Part shown: in pieces, positions 37,974 through 51,733 of the stretch
How the letters are laid out: each line of letters starts with the position of its first letter
How positions within the stretch are numbered: the first letter of the stretch is position 1
Origin: Cruorifilaria tuberocauda
Lineage: Eukaryota; Nematoda; Chromadorea; Rhabditida; Onchocercidae
Reading direction: 5' to 3'
DNA: 64,000 nt
Assembly (NCBI GenBank): GCA_013365365.1
Contig: JABVXU010000216.1
Span: 25,426 to 89,425, forward strand
The notes under the pieces: model-generated
Databases searched by the model: none
The model's input: the letters and a program-made list of their open reading frames with translations, nothing else
Told to the model about the DNA's origin: nothing
Translations under genes and position numbers: made by a program

Positions 37974-40900
37974 ATGTCGGAGGAAACGGTTGATACCGTA
38001 GCAGAAGAGGCTAAATCAGCAACGAATAATACAGAAGAACACGATTCATCGACACCGTATCAAATGGAACCTAGTAGTGGTACACAGTACTCATCTGATG
38101 CTTCGTCACCGAATGATGAAATTATTGAGAAGGAAGAAAATTTCGCTTCAGTATACATTTGAAATTTTTTTTTTTAGAATTATTAATTTACGTGAAATTT
38201 CGTTAATTATACGGTATTCCGTAACTACTGCATTTTAACTTATAATTCAGGATAACAAGGATAAACATGAATAAATTTGCATAACTGACTAATCAATCAA
38301 TAATCGATACAATGTATTAAAATAGATGGTTTTTATAGACTCGCAGATATTTACAGAAATTAATTTGATATTTTTTAACTTTCTTTAATTCAGTGATTAA
38401 GAAAATTTGTAATTTTATCAAATTAACAGTAACATTGGTGATCAATAGGTCACATCATTTGCTGGTCATAAATTGGCCCGTTTAGAAAAAGCCAACCAAA
38501 CACCCAGAAATGTAATAATTCATTTAATTAAATTATAAAAGATAAAAATAAAAAGCAAAAAAGACGAATAATCTCTTCCTTAATTAATACGGTATTTGAC
38601 AGTATGAAATTTCCATATCGTATTGTAATTGAAAATCAAAATTCTACAATTAGTAAACAATTTCCAATTCCATAATTGGTATTGCAAATCGAATTTCCAT
38701 AATTGATGAAATTGTAACGGAAAGAAATTTGAAATCAGTAAATCAATAACTTTTTAGAATTTAATATTTAAATTTGACACTTAAATTTACTATAATTACA
38801 GTTTATTTTACAAAAGTAAAAATTTAGCCAGATGAGGAAAAATTAAGCGAAGAATCAAAGAAGCAAGCAATGGGTGATGTTCGTAGTAATGATGATTTAA
38901 TGAAAAATATCACCGAATCGACCATTTCAAATATTATCAATGATAATGATGATAATCAGAAGCTATCAAAAGTAAAAAAAATGGATACGAAATCAGAACT
39001 TAAAAAGGTTAAAATTTCTCATTTTTGATTAAATGATTTTGAATTTCATTAATTTTTTTGCTGTAAAATTATTTTACATAAATTTATTTAAAACTAATTA
39101 TAAATTAGACCGATTATCAGGCTTACTTTTGATCCATTTCAAATAAGTAAAAAACAAAGTAAAAAAAGTAAAAAGAAACGTTCCTACACTTACCTATATT
39201 ATTACCTATACTATTACTTATACTATTACCTACACTATTACAATAAGAATGCATACTTCTAATTTGCATAATTTCACGCTTGTTTTGAAATTTTCAAATA
39301 ACTAACTGTCATATGAAGCTTTTAGCTTAATCATTTTTAAAATATTTACTGTATTTCTAGATGACGCAAGCAGCACGTCAATCGGACGACGGCCGTCGTC
39401 GTAGTAACATTTATTTTTTTGGTCATAATCAACGTAACTCGGGTGAATCACGTAATTACGGGTGAATTTTTACTTATTTATCATATCAGTTTTATGCTTT
39501 CTTTTTCTTCCATTATTCAAATATTTGTTGTTATTTACTAATTAGATAAGATTTAATTCAAAACTTTTGTAATTTTATAATTGAAATTTTTATTTTTTGT
39601 ATAAAATTTATTTATTTGATACAAAAAGGAAGTGAAAAGTATCACTTTATCAGTAAAATTATCATTTGAAAACTTTTTTTTGTTTCTAGAAATATTTTGA
39701 GGTATTAAATTACATTGATAAATATTCAAAAGTATGATAATAGATATCGTTCAATCACGTATACATCACGTGATTATTGGCGTCCTAATTCGATAAGTGT
39801 TAACAATTTACGACGAATAACTTCCGGTCTAACAAATCACTATACAATCAATCCAGCTGGAAATACATCTTATCGTACTGCTATCATTGATTCGCCAAGA
39901 AATTTTAATTCAAATTCAAATACATTTAGGTAAAATGCAAAATTCATGAAGACTATTATCACTTGTTATCAATGAAAAAATAATCAATCATCCTATCAAT
40001 TAATTTTTTAAAATAAACAAAAAAAATCAACCAATACTATCATCATATAACACTCGTTATCTTTCACTTATCCATACTTAAGTAAATTGATAAATATGAT
40101 AAAGTTCGAGAATTGAAATTTTATTTCAGTCATCGTTCACAAATAATACGTACATTTCATAATGGTGCATTACGTGCAAATCGTAAATGGCGTGGTAACG
40201 TAATGACACGTTCGGAGAATCCTATAACTGCTGAATTCAGTCCTCAAAGCTTTCCAGGACAGTACAGTAGTAACAGATGTTGGTTGTTCAATTTTGATTA
40301 AAATATCATTGAAATAAATGATGATAGTGATAATAATGATAATAATCGTAATAATAGTGATAAATAATAGTGATAACAATCGTCATATTTGTTTATTTCT
40401 TACGAATTATGGCATTATTCAAGTTTTATTTTAGATTTTTTACGCTACAATGGTGATATTGGTAGTGGTGGTATTGGTGGTATTGGCGGTGGCGGTGGTG
40501 GTAGATTACGTACCGGTTACTTTGATGATAATTATTATCTTCGTCGTAATGCTAGTTCAAGTCAAAGACGTGGTAGACTACCAATTATTTATGTTGCACC
40601 AACCGGAACAATTTCAATTGTACTCAACAGAGGTGTTCAAATTGAGGTTAAAGTTCAAATTCTTTTAAAACATTTCTGTTCTTTTTTTCCGACTGTAATT
40701 TTTAAATAATTATTTAATAGAATAATTAGAAGTTAACAGGTTAGATTAATGAAATGTTTTATTTACAGTTATTATTTTTTTCATTTTTATATTTCAAATT
40801 TTTCATTTCTTCAATTTCAGGTAGCAATTGATCGAGCTATTCGTGTTCTCTGCCACGACAAATTTTCGGTAAATTAAATGATTATAACCTTTCAGGAATA

Positions 40901-42698
40901 TTTTTTATCTAAGCTTAGCTAACGTTTAACTCTCATTTAAGCATAATTTTTTATTTTACTTAATTAATTAGTATTCATTTAGGTAGTATGTAATAGTCGT
41001 GGTAATGGTTCATGCATATTACATAAAAAAGCTCGTATCTTTCAAGAGGATGAAAAAGTTTTCTGCAATTTCGGACCATCCTGTTGGTTTATTTTTTTTT
41101 TTGAAATTTAATTATTGATAGTTTAAAATGAAACTTTTATTACTGTCATCAACCGTTTATTACTGTTATTTTATTACTGTAATTACTGTAATATTTTATT
41201 ACTGTAATTACTGTAACATTCATTTTGAACAATACCAATATATTTGTCTCTAATTTACGATAATGATTGCACGTAGAAGAATTTAATTAAAGTAAAATTG
41301 AATTTTAAAATTTGAAAATTTAGTATTCACAAGTGATAAAGCAGCAGTATTTGGTACACAAGGTGTATTATTCACAATGTCACACCTTGGCGAAGCATAT
41401 TTGGTATCTTCAACAATTGTTAGACATGCTATATCAATTTCGCTTGGACGTTTACAGTTCCCAAGTTTGGATTACGATTTTACCGTACAAATGTTTTTCA
41501 CTGAATCACGAACTGGCGATCAGGTAAACATTTAGATATTCCATACTTATTTTACTTTTTCTTCTTTTAAACTCTTTATAACCAAGAAAAAAGTTTATTT
41601 TAAATTTTAAATCGAAGTTTTTAAACACCGTAATAAACGGTAGGTAAATATTTCAAATATGAGCTAGAGAAATTAACAAGTGAAGCATAAATTAAAGGAT
41701 TCGCATGATAGATAAAGTTTCATTAAATAGAAGCAAAAATTTCCTAATTAATTATCAATTATTTAATTTAGAAAGTTTTAAAAGTTTTTTCGCATATTAC
41801 TGTTGTTTAAGAGAAAGAAAAATGAAGTAAAATTATAATTTAATATTTAAATAGGAAGAAAAGTGAATAAATGAGAAATATATCAGAGAAAAATGAAAGT
41901 TATTAGGTATATAGTATTGAGTATTAAGCATTAAGTTTATTAAGTATACGAAAAGTATAAAGTGAAAAAGTTATTTGTTACATAAGTTATTAAAACTTGT
42001 TCATTATATAAGTTATTATTATTATGATATATGTAAACAAGTAATAAACAATTAGCAGAAAATAAAAATTTATAACATTGATCATGTCTTTTTGTAATTA
42101 AGCATTTAAAAAAACACGGAGTGAATTCAAATTTAAATTCGAATATAAATTCCAATCATTTCAGTTCATGGAATTATGTAATGAAATTGTACAGCAAGCA
42201 CGTTACGGTAAACGTGAGGACGGTACTTTAACGATCACAATAAACGGTTTCTTTGTTTTTTCAGCTTTTCCTCTCATATATATCATGGAATATTATTATG
42301 CCATTAAAAATTATAAATATAATTTAATGTTTAAAGTTTGAGTATAAATTAAATTAAATTAAAGTTTTGATTAAAGTTTAAGTATAACTTAACTGATAAA
42401 TACTCATAATCACATTTGATAATTTACTTTTATAGGTAAAATTAATTGAACACTTTTAAGGAGTTTTCATAAAGCAAGATGGACGTGGTGACGTTGAAAT
42501 AAACTGTCGTCCAAAACATATCAGATGTTCACCGTCTATTGGTATTGTACACGTACGCACAAATATGGTTGACATGGCTGTTCAGGTTAAACTTTAAAAT
42601 GACCTCCCAACCTTTTTGAATATTGTTGTTATTCCTGTTATTGCTAAAAACCACATTTTCAATTATTATATATTGTTATTATCATTATTAGTGATATA

Positions 42699-42752
<54 letters not shown>

Positions 42753-43210
42753 GTTACTATTATTATTATTATTATTGCAAAAGCTTTATAATGATTAATG
42801 TTTCAAAAAGGAAAAAATTTATCAAACATTTTAAACTTATAAATTTTGTATTGGATTTTCCTTGTTTTTTCTTATTCAGCATAGTTAACCATTAAAATTT
42901 TAAATAAATTAATTAACTATTTGAAAAAATTAAGTTTTAATAATATTAAGAAAATTTAAGGAAATGGCAAAAAAGTTTATTTAACTTATATCGTTATTTC
43001 ACTTTAATATAAAGTTATTCAACTTAAATACTTAAACTCTGATAATTATTATGTAAGTTGAAAGGTAAACGTAAATTACAGGAAGATGATAAAGCATTTG
43101 TAAAACGAGGTATGAAACGTGTTCACGTAAGTCGAAGTGGAATGGTCGTATCCGATGGTAATTGCATAACATCAATGGATCACTTTGGAACCATCGTCTC
43201 ATCAACATGA
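37974..43210 (+). CDS. Unrecognised protein with disordered N-terminal half and duplicated C-terminal module
   Basis: Thirteen exons (37974-38150, 38449-38511, 38828-39007, 39361-39461, 39744-39929, 40130-40266, 40435-40646, 40821-40868, 40983-41082, 41324-41523, 42165-42246, 42461-42585, 43082-43210) give 579 residues. Residues 1-140 are acidic, Ser/Lys-rich and probably disordered. Residues 140-300 are Arg/Asn/Tyr-rich. Residues 283-300 include a Gly-rich stretch (GSGGIGGIGGGGGGRLR). Residues 345-579 look globular and contain two related segments (see findings). There is no signal peptide or membrane helix, so it is probably intracellular. I do not recognise the family. Weak points are the exon 5 acceptor (ATAATAG), the exon 6 end (40266 or 40269) and an AAG acceptor at 42460. 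Confidence 0.7.
39680..39743 (+). other. Competing splice acceptors before exon 5
   Basis: A strong consensus acceptor (TTTGTTTCTAG, ending at 39689) leads within six codons to a stop codon. The only acceptor that keeps the frame is the weaker ATAATAG at 39743. Either an alternative truncated isoform exists, or the gene model or assembly is imperfect here. Confidence 0.5.
42694..42775. repeat. TTA microsatellite in intron 12
   Basis: More than 20 TTA/ATT units with a few breaks. They read as a poly-Leu frame, which is an artefact. Confidence 0.9.
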
Positions 43211-43757
43211 ATATGAAATTAATCATTTATTTGCTTCTGATTATCATGATTATTGTCATTATCATTATTACTATCAATATCAGTAATAATCTATCTTATT
43301 ACTGAAAATATATCTGATTCAGATTTTTCAATCAATATTACAGTATTATTACTTATTTCTGATAGCAGTTTTCGTACAAATTGTCCAAATTTAATTCGTA
43401 AAAATTATTTTAAATATACAAAATTTTCACTTTTAAATTAAAATTTATGGCTTATTTTTGCTGTTTGATCTAAATTTTCATGAATTAATTTTAGCTATCT
43501 GTAAATTAAAAATTACTTCGTATCATACTTTTTCCGCCATCCATTACCGCCTCGTATATATTTATCGTTGCTGTCTTATATTCTCTCAAAATATCCATCA
43601 AATTTCATTGCTATTTGTTTTTTAACTTCTCGAAAGGAAGTAATTATACTTTTTGTTTACTTTACTTATATACAAAAATGAAAAATGAAAAATTATTTAG
43701 TTTCTTTCAAAAATATTTCAACAAATAGCAGGCGTTTATAGTCCGTTTTTCGTGATG

Positions 43758-43763
43758 AATAAA
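43758..43763 (+). terminator. Candidate polyadenylation signal of the 13-exon gene
   Basis: AATAAA lies about 550 nt after the stop codon. Other A-rich variants lie nearer, so this assignment is weak. Confidence 0.25.
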
Positions 43764-46599
43764 ATTGTTTGAATAATATTGAATTCGTTTCACTGCAAGA
43801 AAAACTTTTTTTTTAAAAAAAAATTTGAATTTAAGTTTAAATTATTAAAGTTCAAATCCTCTCATTGACCTCTTAAGTTTTTTTTAAGCAAAGTAATATG
43901 CATGCTTAAATTAAGTTTATGAAAGGCTTACTTACAGTAAAATATGAATTAACTCAATTAGGAAATATGTGGAAAAGCTTAGTTTAAATTTATTGTTCGT
44001 TATCTGAAAATATTTATTATTGATTAAATTCGATGAATAATACTATAATATAGAAGTTTAGTGCAAAAATATTCCAGTATTATTTTCCGGATTAACTACT
44101 TACTGTGGATGTTAATCAACAGGCTGAAGAAGTGGTTCAGGTTTTTCCGGTCCTCTTCGAATTACTTCTTGGCTTAAATTTCACATTGAATGAATGATTG
44201 TTAAATTTTTTAGTGAAATTTCTCTATAATTATACTATATATTCATTTGGTACCAAATTTTAATTTAGAGTAATACTGCTACCTGTGGCACTAATTAAAA
44301 TTTTTATAATTTCATCCGATTGAAAAAAGTTTTTTTTTTTTTACATTAAATTAGTTATCATTAATATCCGTTTAAAAAAAACAATTAACTTGAAAAATTA
44401 GATTATTTTAAAACTTTACAATTTGATAATTTAATAAGCGTCATGTTTTAACTGATAAGTTTTTTACTTGAAGTTTCGTACTGTTTAACTTTTTCAATGG
44501 ATTCTCTTGAAAGTAATACCTTATAAATAGTTTCCTGTGAGGTGGATAATGTTTTTTCACTGAAATTTAGTTTTTATTAACAATAAATTAATGAAATTAT
44601 TATTTATAACTTATTATATAATCTATAATTATTACCTATAATTTATATTTGATTATATTACTTAATTCCAAAGTGCAGTATAGTTTTCAATTTTTTTATT
44701 TTGATATACCTGAAGTTATCAATTTAGATCTAATTATAGGATTTTAAATTATGCAACTCAAATTTACAAATGATACTATAATCATTAAAGTAAAAAATTT
44801 TTACTCTTATACTCGTTTTAAAACCATTTTCAATATTGTTGAAATTTTTATCAGTCTTAACTGAAAATTGTTATCATAAAATGATAACTTCTTCGATTCG
44901 ATAACTTAAAATGAGTGAGAAAAGAGGGAAAAATTAAAAAATTAAATCTAACAATTTCATAAAATTTATTAATTTCATAATCAATAAATGCTATACTATT
45001 ACTGATATTGATAAAAGAATGATAAGTTTTAAGTATCAGTGAGGAAATTTTTACCCAAAAAAATGAAATAATTGCAGTAATTAAAAAAATTTAATTAAAA
45101 CATAAAAAAGACATTTTAGGATGCCGTTAAATCTGTTGAATAAGTACAATCAACTGATTGATCATTGTGATCTGTTGATTGCAATTATTGCAAGAACATG
45201 ATCTGATAAGATAATGATCTGATAAGATGAAATTCTCGGATATCATCAAAATTAACTCGTATTGAAGAATTACTTGAAATCAAGATTAATGAATATTGCA
45301 TTAGTGATAATTCCTTCCTCTCTCTTATCACTTTATCATTAGTATATCAATCATGTGATAATGATTTAAGAGAATAATCAATTTCCATTACTTACAAATC
45401 AATTAAATAAAGTTGCTAATATGCAAAGTGTATTTTTGAATTATTCATTAATTACGTTTAAAAAAAAAGAAAAATTATAAAATGTCTTTTTTGCTTTAAT
45501 TAAATTCTTTTCTTTCTTTTTTTTAATTATAATAATTACAATAACGAATATATATTATTTAATTATATTATATATATTATTCAAATTTTAATCCTTTAAA
45601 TTAACTAAATTTTATTTAAAATTATGTATATTATTTATATATTATTTATTATATATTATATAATTATTTAAATACAATTTATTTAATTGAAATTATAATT
45701 AATTACAAGTAATTACAATTAAGGAAAAATTATTTAGGAAAAAATTAGGCAAAAAATTTTTTAAATGAGTAAATTATCATAAATAATTTAAAAACACCTT
45801 TGTTGTTTTGTTTTTGTTTTTCTTTAAATTGCTTTTTTCCTTATCAAGTAAAGAAGCATTTTATCAAATGAAAAAGTGATTAATGATAATCAAGAATCAA
45901 TCAAGAAATGATCAAGAAAAAATTGAATGATACTTAAGATTAGAAAGAGATTTAGAAAAGAAAGAGATTATTTTTTGAAAAATAGACCTCAAAGCAATTA
46001 TCATTTCTTCAATTCATCACTAGCACTTTCTTCCTCTCTTACCTTTAGACAGGTAATTAAGAGGTATAATTAATAAAATGCACAGGTGTGCAGATTATGA
46101 TTACTATGTGTATTCATTCCATAGGTATTCATTCCATTCTTCATTCCTTTCTTTTTTCCTCATTCTTACACCTAAATTCTATTTTTCTTCCTCAACTTAT
46201 TTCTCACTTTGAGGTATCCGTAAGATAAAAAATTGATATGTTGTTTTTTCCGATACCGTTGACCTTTTCCAGCATTGTTGACCTTTTGCGAAAGCATAAA
46301 TGCAATCTTTCTTTTTTTTTTCTTTCGACTTTTTTTTGCTTGATGAATTTCCAACGATTAGTTTTTCCTTTTTTGTTCATTGTTAGTTTGTTTTATACTA
46401 TTATCGTGTTATCATTAGAGTTTATCATTTTTCTTTCTTTCTCTCTCTCTCTCTCTCTTAATTATCATCATTAAATTGAAAAATTCCTCCTAAATAAAAA
46501 GTTTATCACTTTATTCATTAAGCGCAAAGTGCATTTATAGTGCGAAGGAGGAAAATCGATCGTTAAAAAAAAAATTAATTTATATCAAAAATAATCAAT

Positions 46600-46780
46600 A
46601 AAATTATCACTGAATGATAGAAATAATTTGAAATTATCACTGAATGATAGAAATAATTTGAAAATATTTGAAATTAACACTGAGTGATAGAAATAATTCG
46701 AAATTATCAGTGAATAATAGAAAATCACTTTGAAATTATAAGTGAATAATAGTAATAACTTGAAATTATCACTGAATGAT
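46600..46780. repeat. Tandem array of about 30-bp units
   Basis: AAATTATCACTGAATGATAG followed by AAATAATTTG recurs about six times with substitutions. Confidence 0.75.
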
Positions 46781-47030
46781 TAAAAAAAAAAGATTTAAAA
46801 TTAAAAATTAAAATAAATTTTTTTATTTTTAACTAATAATTTCAATAAAATAACTTAGAGAAAATAAATTTGAAATAGTAAAATATTTGTTGAAATTTCA
46901 TGAATTGTTACTTTTGTTAAATCATAAATAATAGCAAATTTATTGGAATGAATGAATGAATAAAGCATAAATTATCATTTCTTTGAAAATAGAAAAGAGT
47001 AACAAAAGGATACTTTGTTAAGTACCACCG

Positions 47031-47061
47031 AAAACCGATCGTCCGTCCGATCGACGGATCT
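47031..47061. repeat. GC-rich palindromic island
   Basis: CCGATCGTCCGTCCGATCG plus ACGGATC forms overlapping inverted repeats (CGATCG twice, and CCGTC with GACGG). It is about 60% G+C inside roughly 20% G+C DNA. Confidence 0.55.
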
Positions 47062-47172
47062 AATTTAAATTTAAGTGTACAAATATGTTTTCCCAAAATG
47101 ATAAACAGACCTCACTTAGTCATTTTTATGGGCTTGGGAATTTACAAAATTTTCACATATTCTCTTTTTACT

Positions 47173-47183
47173 CCTATTCTCTC

Positions 47184-47218
<35 letters not shown>

Positions 47219-47219
47219 T
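47173..47219. repeat. CT microsatellite
   Basis: A (CT)n run with one CCCT interruption. A shorter similar run lies at about 46436-46459. Confidence 0.9.
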
Positions 47220-47440
47220 CGAGCATAGAGGGATTATTTTGTGTAGAGATTTGTCAGCAAAGGAGAAAAAAAAAATGAAAGTTAGCAAAGAAAGAAATTA
47301 ATCGCAGCTATCGATTAATGCTATAATTTGTTATTTTTTATCATTTATCATTATAATCCGTTAAAGAGTTATTTACTCTTTCTTCCTCCGATATCATTAT
47401 CATTTTTATCTTTTAGGAAAACAGGAAAACGTGAATGGAA

Positions 47441-47860
47441 GAGGAAAGTTGAACATTTTAACTGTTAGTATGAATTTAATCGTCATATTTACTTGTTATA
47501 TTTAATCGTTATATTCAATCTTCATAATCGTCGTAAGTTAATCGTTATATTGTAAAAGTTTGAGAAAGCTGAACATTTTAACTGTTAGTATGAATTTAAA
47601 AAAAATTATATATTTTATTTATTTTTTATATGCTTAGTTATATGTATTAATTATATGTTTTAGTTATATTTAATCGTTATATTCAATCTTCATAATCGTC
47701 GTAAGTTAATCGCTGTATTGTAAAAGTTTGAGAAAGTTGAACATTTTAACTGTTAGTATGAATTTAATCGTCATAGTTACTTGTTATATTTAATCGTTAT
47801 ATTCAATCTTCATAATCGTCGTAAGTTAATTGCTATATTGTAAAAGTTTGAATCGTTTAA
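47441..47860. repeat. Minisatellite with unequal units (120 and 168 bp)
   Basis: GAACATTTTAACTGTTAGTA starts at 47451, 47571 and 47739. Each copy is tied to TTCATAATCGTCGTAAGTTA segments. The middle unit carries an extra insertion of about 50 bp. Confidence 0.75.
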
Positions 47861-48188
47861 AGACGAATTAAAAAATTGAAATTAAGTTTACTGATCAAAT
47901 CATCTCTCTCTCTTCTTTTGTACTTTCTTTCATTGCATTCTCTTTTAGTAATAATGGCTAAATATATTAAATTATCTTAATCATATAAAAAACTTATATT
48001 TACTAATCACTTACACAATTACTAAAAAACTGATTAACTGATATTAACTGATAAATAACTGATACTAAAAATTGATTATATTAAAAAAAATTATAATATT
48101 CTATCAACAAATTTTGCAAAGGATAGAATTGGTCAGAAAATAATTATTGAAGTTTTTTTTTTCTTCATTTTGCTTCTTCTCATAATAA

Positions 48189-48271
48189 TTCTCTGATAAT
48201 TTAATTATCAGAGAACAGCCATAATAATGATTATCATCTCTTATAATCATGATAATTTAATTATTATCATG
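48189..48271. repeat. Two adjacent perfect palindromes
   Basis: TTCTCTGATAAT and its reverse complement (48189-48200 and 48204-48215) flank a 3-base centre. A second palindrome, CATGATAAT...ATTATCATG, spans 48248-48271. Both would form strong hairpins. Confidence 0.75.
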
Positions 48272-48498
48272 GATGATTATCTTATCAGCATATCAGCAAG
48301 TTTATCATTTGTCAAAATTTTGTTTTATTAATTCGATATATCATTTTTTAAAACATTTAAAGAACGAACTTTTCTTCCAATTCTTTTTCTTTTTTTTTCC
48401 TTACTCTTCGGAAAGTCAATTGAAAATTTCAAAGTGAAAAGTTAATTTGAAGAAATTAGCGTTTCTTTTTTCTCACATAAGTATATTTTTGCAAGTTG

Positions 48499-48600
48499 GA
48501 CGAGTTGTCTCGATCGATCGGAATGTTCAATCAACCTGAAGAAAATTATTCTCACCTTGATTTAATGATGATCACTTCGTCATCATGCGATTCAGACAAT
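48499..48600 (+). other. Coding-like island (possible exon)
   Basis: An open frame with balanced codon use (SRSIGMFNQPEENYSHLDLM, then serine- and aspartate-rich residues) stands out from surrounding poly-T DNA. It follows TTTTTGCAAG and runs to AATAA|GTCACC, a possible donor. No partner exon or domain was found, so this is a low-confidence candidate. Confidence 0.25.
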
Positions 48601-51600
48601 AAGTCACCAAATATTCTTTTCTTACAAATTTCATTTTTTGTTTTTTTTTCCTTTCCCTTGATATTTCATTTTCGAAAGAAAAAAAGAGAAAAGTAATTCT
48701 CTATTTATTCTTTCAATTCTACAATTTCTTTGTTTTTGTTTACTTTTTTTTTCGCTTAAAACAACAAAAGTTATTTATTTTTTTCATTTTCTAAAAATTT
48801 ATTTATTTACGATAAAAAAAAAGTAAGCGAATTTTTAGCCATATGTTTTAAAGAGAAAAGAATTTATTTTCCTTTGAGAAATCTTTTTATTTTTTTTTTC
48901 AAGAAAAAGTAATTTTTAATTTTTTTAATTAAATTAATTTAATTAGTATTAATAAATTTTCTATCTTTTCCATGACATTAATTACATTTTGTAAAATTTT
49001 TACAGTCAAGGAAAAAAAAATTCAAATTTCAAAGAAAAATCTATCCTTACTAGTTTTTTTCGTTGTCTTTCAATTAATTAAATTAATTTAAATTAATGAA
49101 TTTCTTTTTTTTTTAAATAATTGTAAAATTTGCATAAATGCAATTAATGACAGGGAAGGATTATTGTAATAAATGTAATTACAATTTTTTTTTTTCACCT
49201 ATAATTAAGAAATTTTTTTTAAGAGATTTCAATGAAAATCGAAAATTAATCAGTTTTTTTGATTTTAAGTAAGTTTTTTTCAACTTAAAGTTATTTAAAG
49301 TAAGTTTTTAAAGTAAATTTTTTTCAAATTTAATTTCGAATTATTTTCAAGCAATGATAAATTTTTTTCGCATAAAAATCAATTAAATATGAGGGAAAAG
49401 TTAATATTTTGAAATTTCCTTTCAATTAAACTTTTAAATAATTCATGAAATTAGGATGAAATGATAATGAAAATTGGATAAATCCTGCGGAAGATTAAGG
49501 ACAAAGAATTGAAGGAGAAAGAATAAATGATAAGGAATGATATTTAATTCACACTAATATATTATTTTCTTCTAATTAATTAAATTAATAACAGGTTGTA
49601 AGAATTTCAAAGATAACTTTTAAAGATAATTTTAAAGAATCACTTGTAGGGTAGAAATATTCCTCGCATTTTTATTATTTAATAATTTATCAAACTAAAA
49701 ATAATCTAATCAATTGATTTTTATTTCAAAAAATTGTCAATTAAAGCTATCAAATCAATTTGTTTTTTTTATTAAAATAAAAGTAATTAACTAATTGAGA
49801 AAATTTTGCTAAGCTAATTTTAATTACTACTATTAGCATTTTGAAAAGTTACTTTTGTTGATTTATTTTTGATTTTCAATTTTGACTTTGATTTGATTTC
49901 AACTTCAACTTTTGAAATCTTCCTAATTCCATTTGCAGATTGGAATTGTATGATTTTAACGTACTTTACGTGTCAATTTTTTAAATTATTCTAAAAATAT
50001 AGTATAATTCATCAGTGATACTCACTAGATAGCACTATTGATTGATTCGTACTTCATCAATACCTTCACTTAATCTTTACGAAGAAAGCAAAACGAATGA
50101 TCAATCAGTAGTCAATCAATATGATCGATCAGTATTTACAAATTGTTAAGAAAGTTAAGCTATCATATCAAATTGTGTTAAGAAAAAAACTGTTGGAAAA
50201 GAAGTGAAAATAAATCTAATTTAATTTAAACTATCATACTACAGTATTACATTACTATCATATTACAGTACAATATTACAGTACGAAAAAAATTGGAAAA
50301 TTTTTGAAAAAGGAAATTAAAGGAATTTTAACTAAAAAAATAAAATTCGATTTTACTTTTTTTCTGAATAAATAATTTCTTCTTTTCTTTTCCAAAATAA
50401 TTATTCTTTTGTATTGCTAATTTCTCTTATAATGCTAATTAATAAATCTTTCCTTCCAATTCTTTTTTTCAAAATTCGCGAAAAAAAAAAGACAAATTTT
50501 TTCTTTTCTTCTCTTCCTGCCACTGTTTCCTTTTTCTCTTATCACTTCACTGTTATCAGAAGAAATTATCAGTTCGTTTGTCTTTGTTGATTGATTGCAA
50601 AAATTGTAATATTGCAGCATTAAGCGTAGAAGATAATGAAAAATAGTTGAAGAAAAAAGTTTTTTTTTCTTGACACCTTTATTATTATCAGAGTTTGCGA
50701 TCTTTTCGTGAATTTTCATCCATAAGTTTTTTTTTTGCAGTTAATCAATTTTGTGATTGATCTGATCCAATTTGATTATTTCCTGACACATAGCATTCTT
50801 TGTCCTATGAAATATTTTTGAAATTTGAAAGATGATTGGCAAAATGAAAAGTAATTTTTGGTTTGTTTATATTCTTACTATTTTTTTTTGAAACGAATAA
50901 TAAGCATAAATTGTTTTTTAACATCGAAAATAATTGAAATTTATTGTAATTTATTAATATTCAATTAATTTAATGATATTTAATAATTAATATTTAAATT
51001 AATTTAATTAATAATTAGTATCTGAATTTATTATAATTTAAATTTATTGATGATTAATTAGGAAATGATGAAATTGGTTGATTTGTTATTAGCAAAAAAA
51101 TTTGAACATCCGAAAATTATCAGCTTTCAGTAAATATGATTATATAATTAAATAATCTTTTCTTACTCATTTCTTTTCCTCTTACTTTCGTCTTTTTAGA
51201 GTAATTAAAAAGTTATTAATGAAGTTTTTTCATTAATTAGTTAAATTTCTTGTTTACTTATTTCATATACGTTGCAAATTGCAAAAAATCAATAATGGTA
51301 ATAACAATTAAATTATTGTCTGGATAAATCCTTGAAATATTTATGAGTAATTTTCCACCTATTCACTTTGTCATTTCAATTGACCTATTATTTAAATCTA
51401 ATTGCTTTAATTAATAATTCATAATTAAAAAATACATAAAATTTTTTTTTTTTAAATGGTAATACGAGAAAAATTGAATAAGTTAAATAAAAGCTAAGAA
51501 TAGAAGTGAAGGAATTATTTTTGCATGAAACTTATTTTTTTCAATTTTCAAATTTTTCAAATTCAATTTTCAAATTTTAAAATTATTTCATATGAGATTG

Positions 51601-51733
51601 CATCAATGTCAAATGAACAAATTTATTTGATACAATCATTTCGATAGCGATTTTATCATATCGCATATTTGAATTTCTTAATTATCACCCATAAAATATT
51701 TATTAATTTTCATGACAAATAAAAATTCGTATT

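Noticed and set aside
42616..42798. Poly-leucine frame
   Set aside because: It is a translation of the TTA microsatellite inside an intron.
43032..43226. Minus-strand frame opposite the last exon of the 13-exon gene
   Set aside because: It is a shadow of the coding strand, which has splice support and a continuous protein.
46600..46780. Possible CRISPR-like array
   Set aside because: The units of about 30 bp are directly adjacent and diverged with no unique spacers, in a eukaryotic genome. It is a minisatellite.
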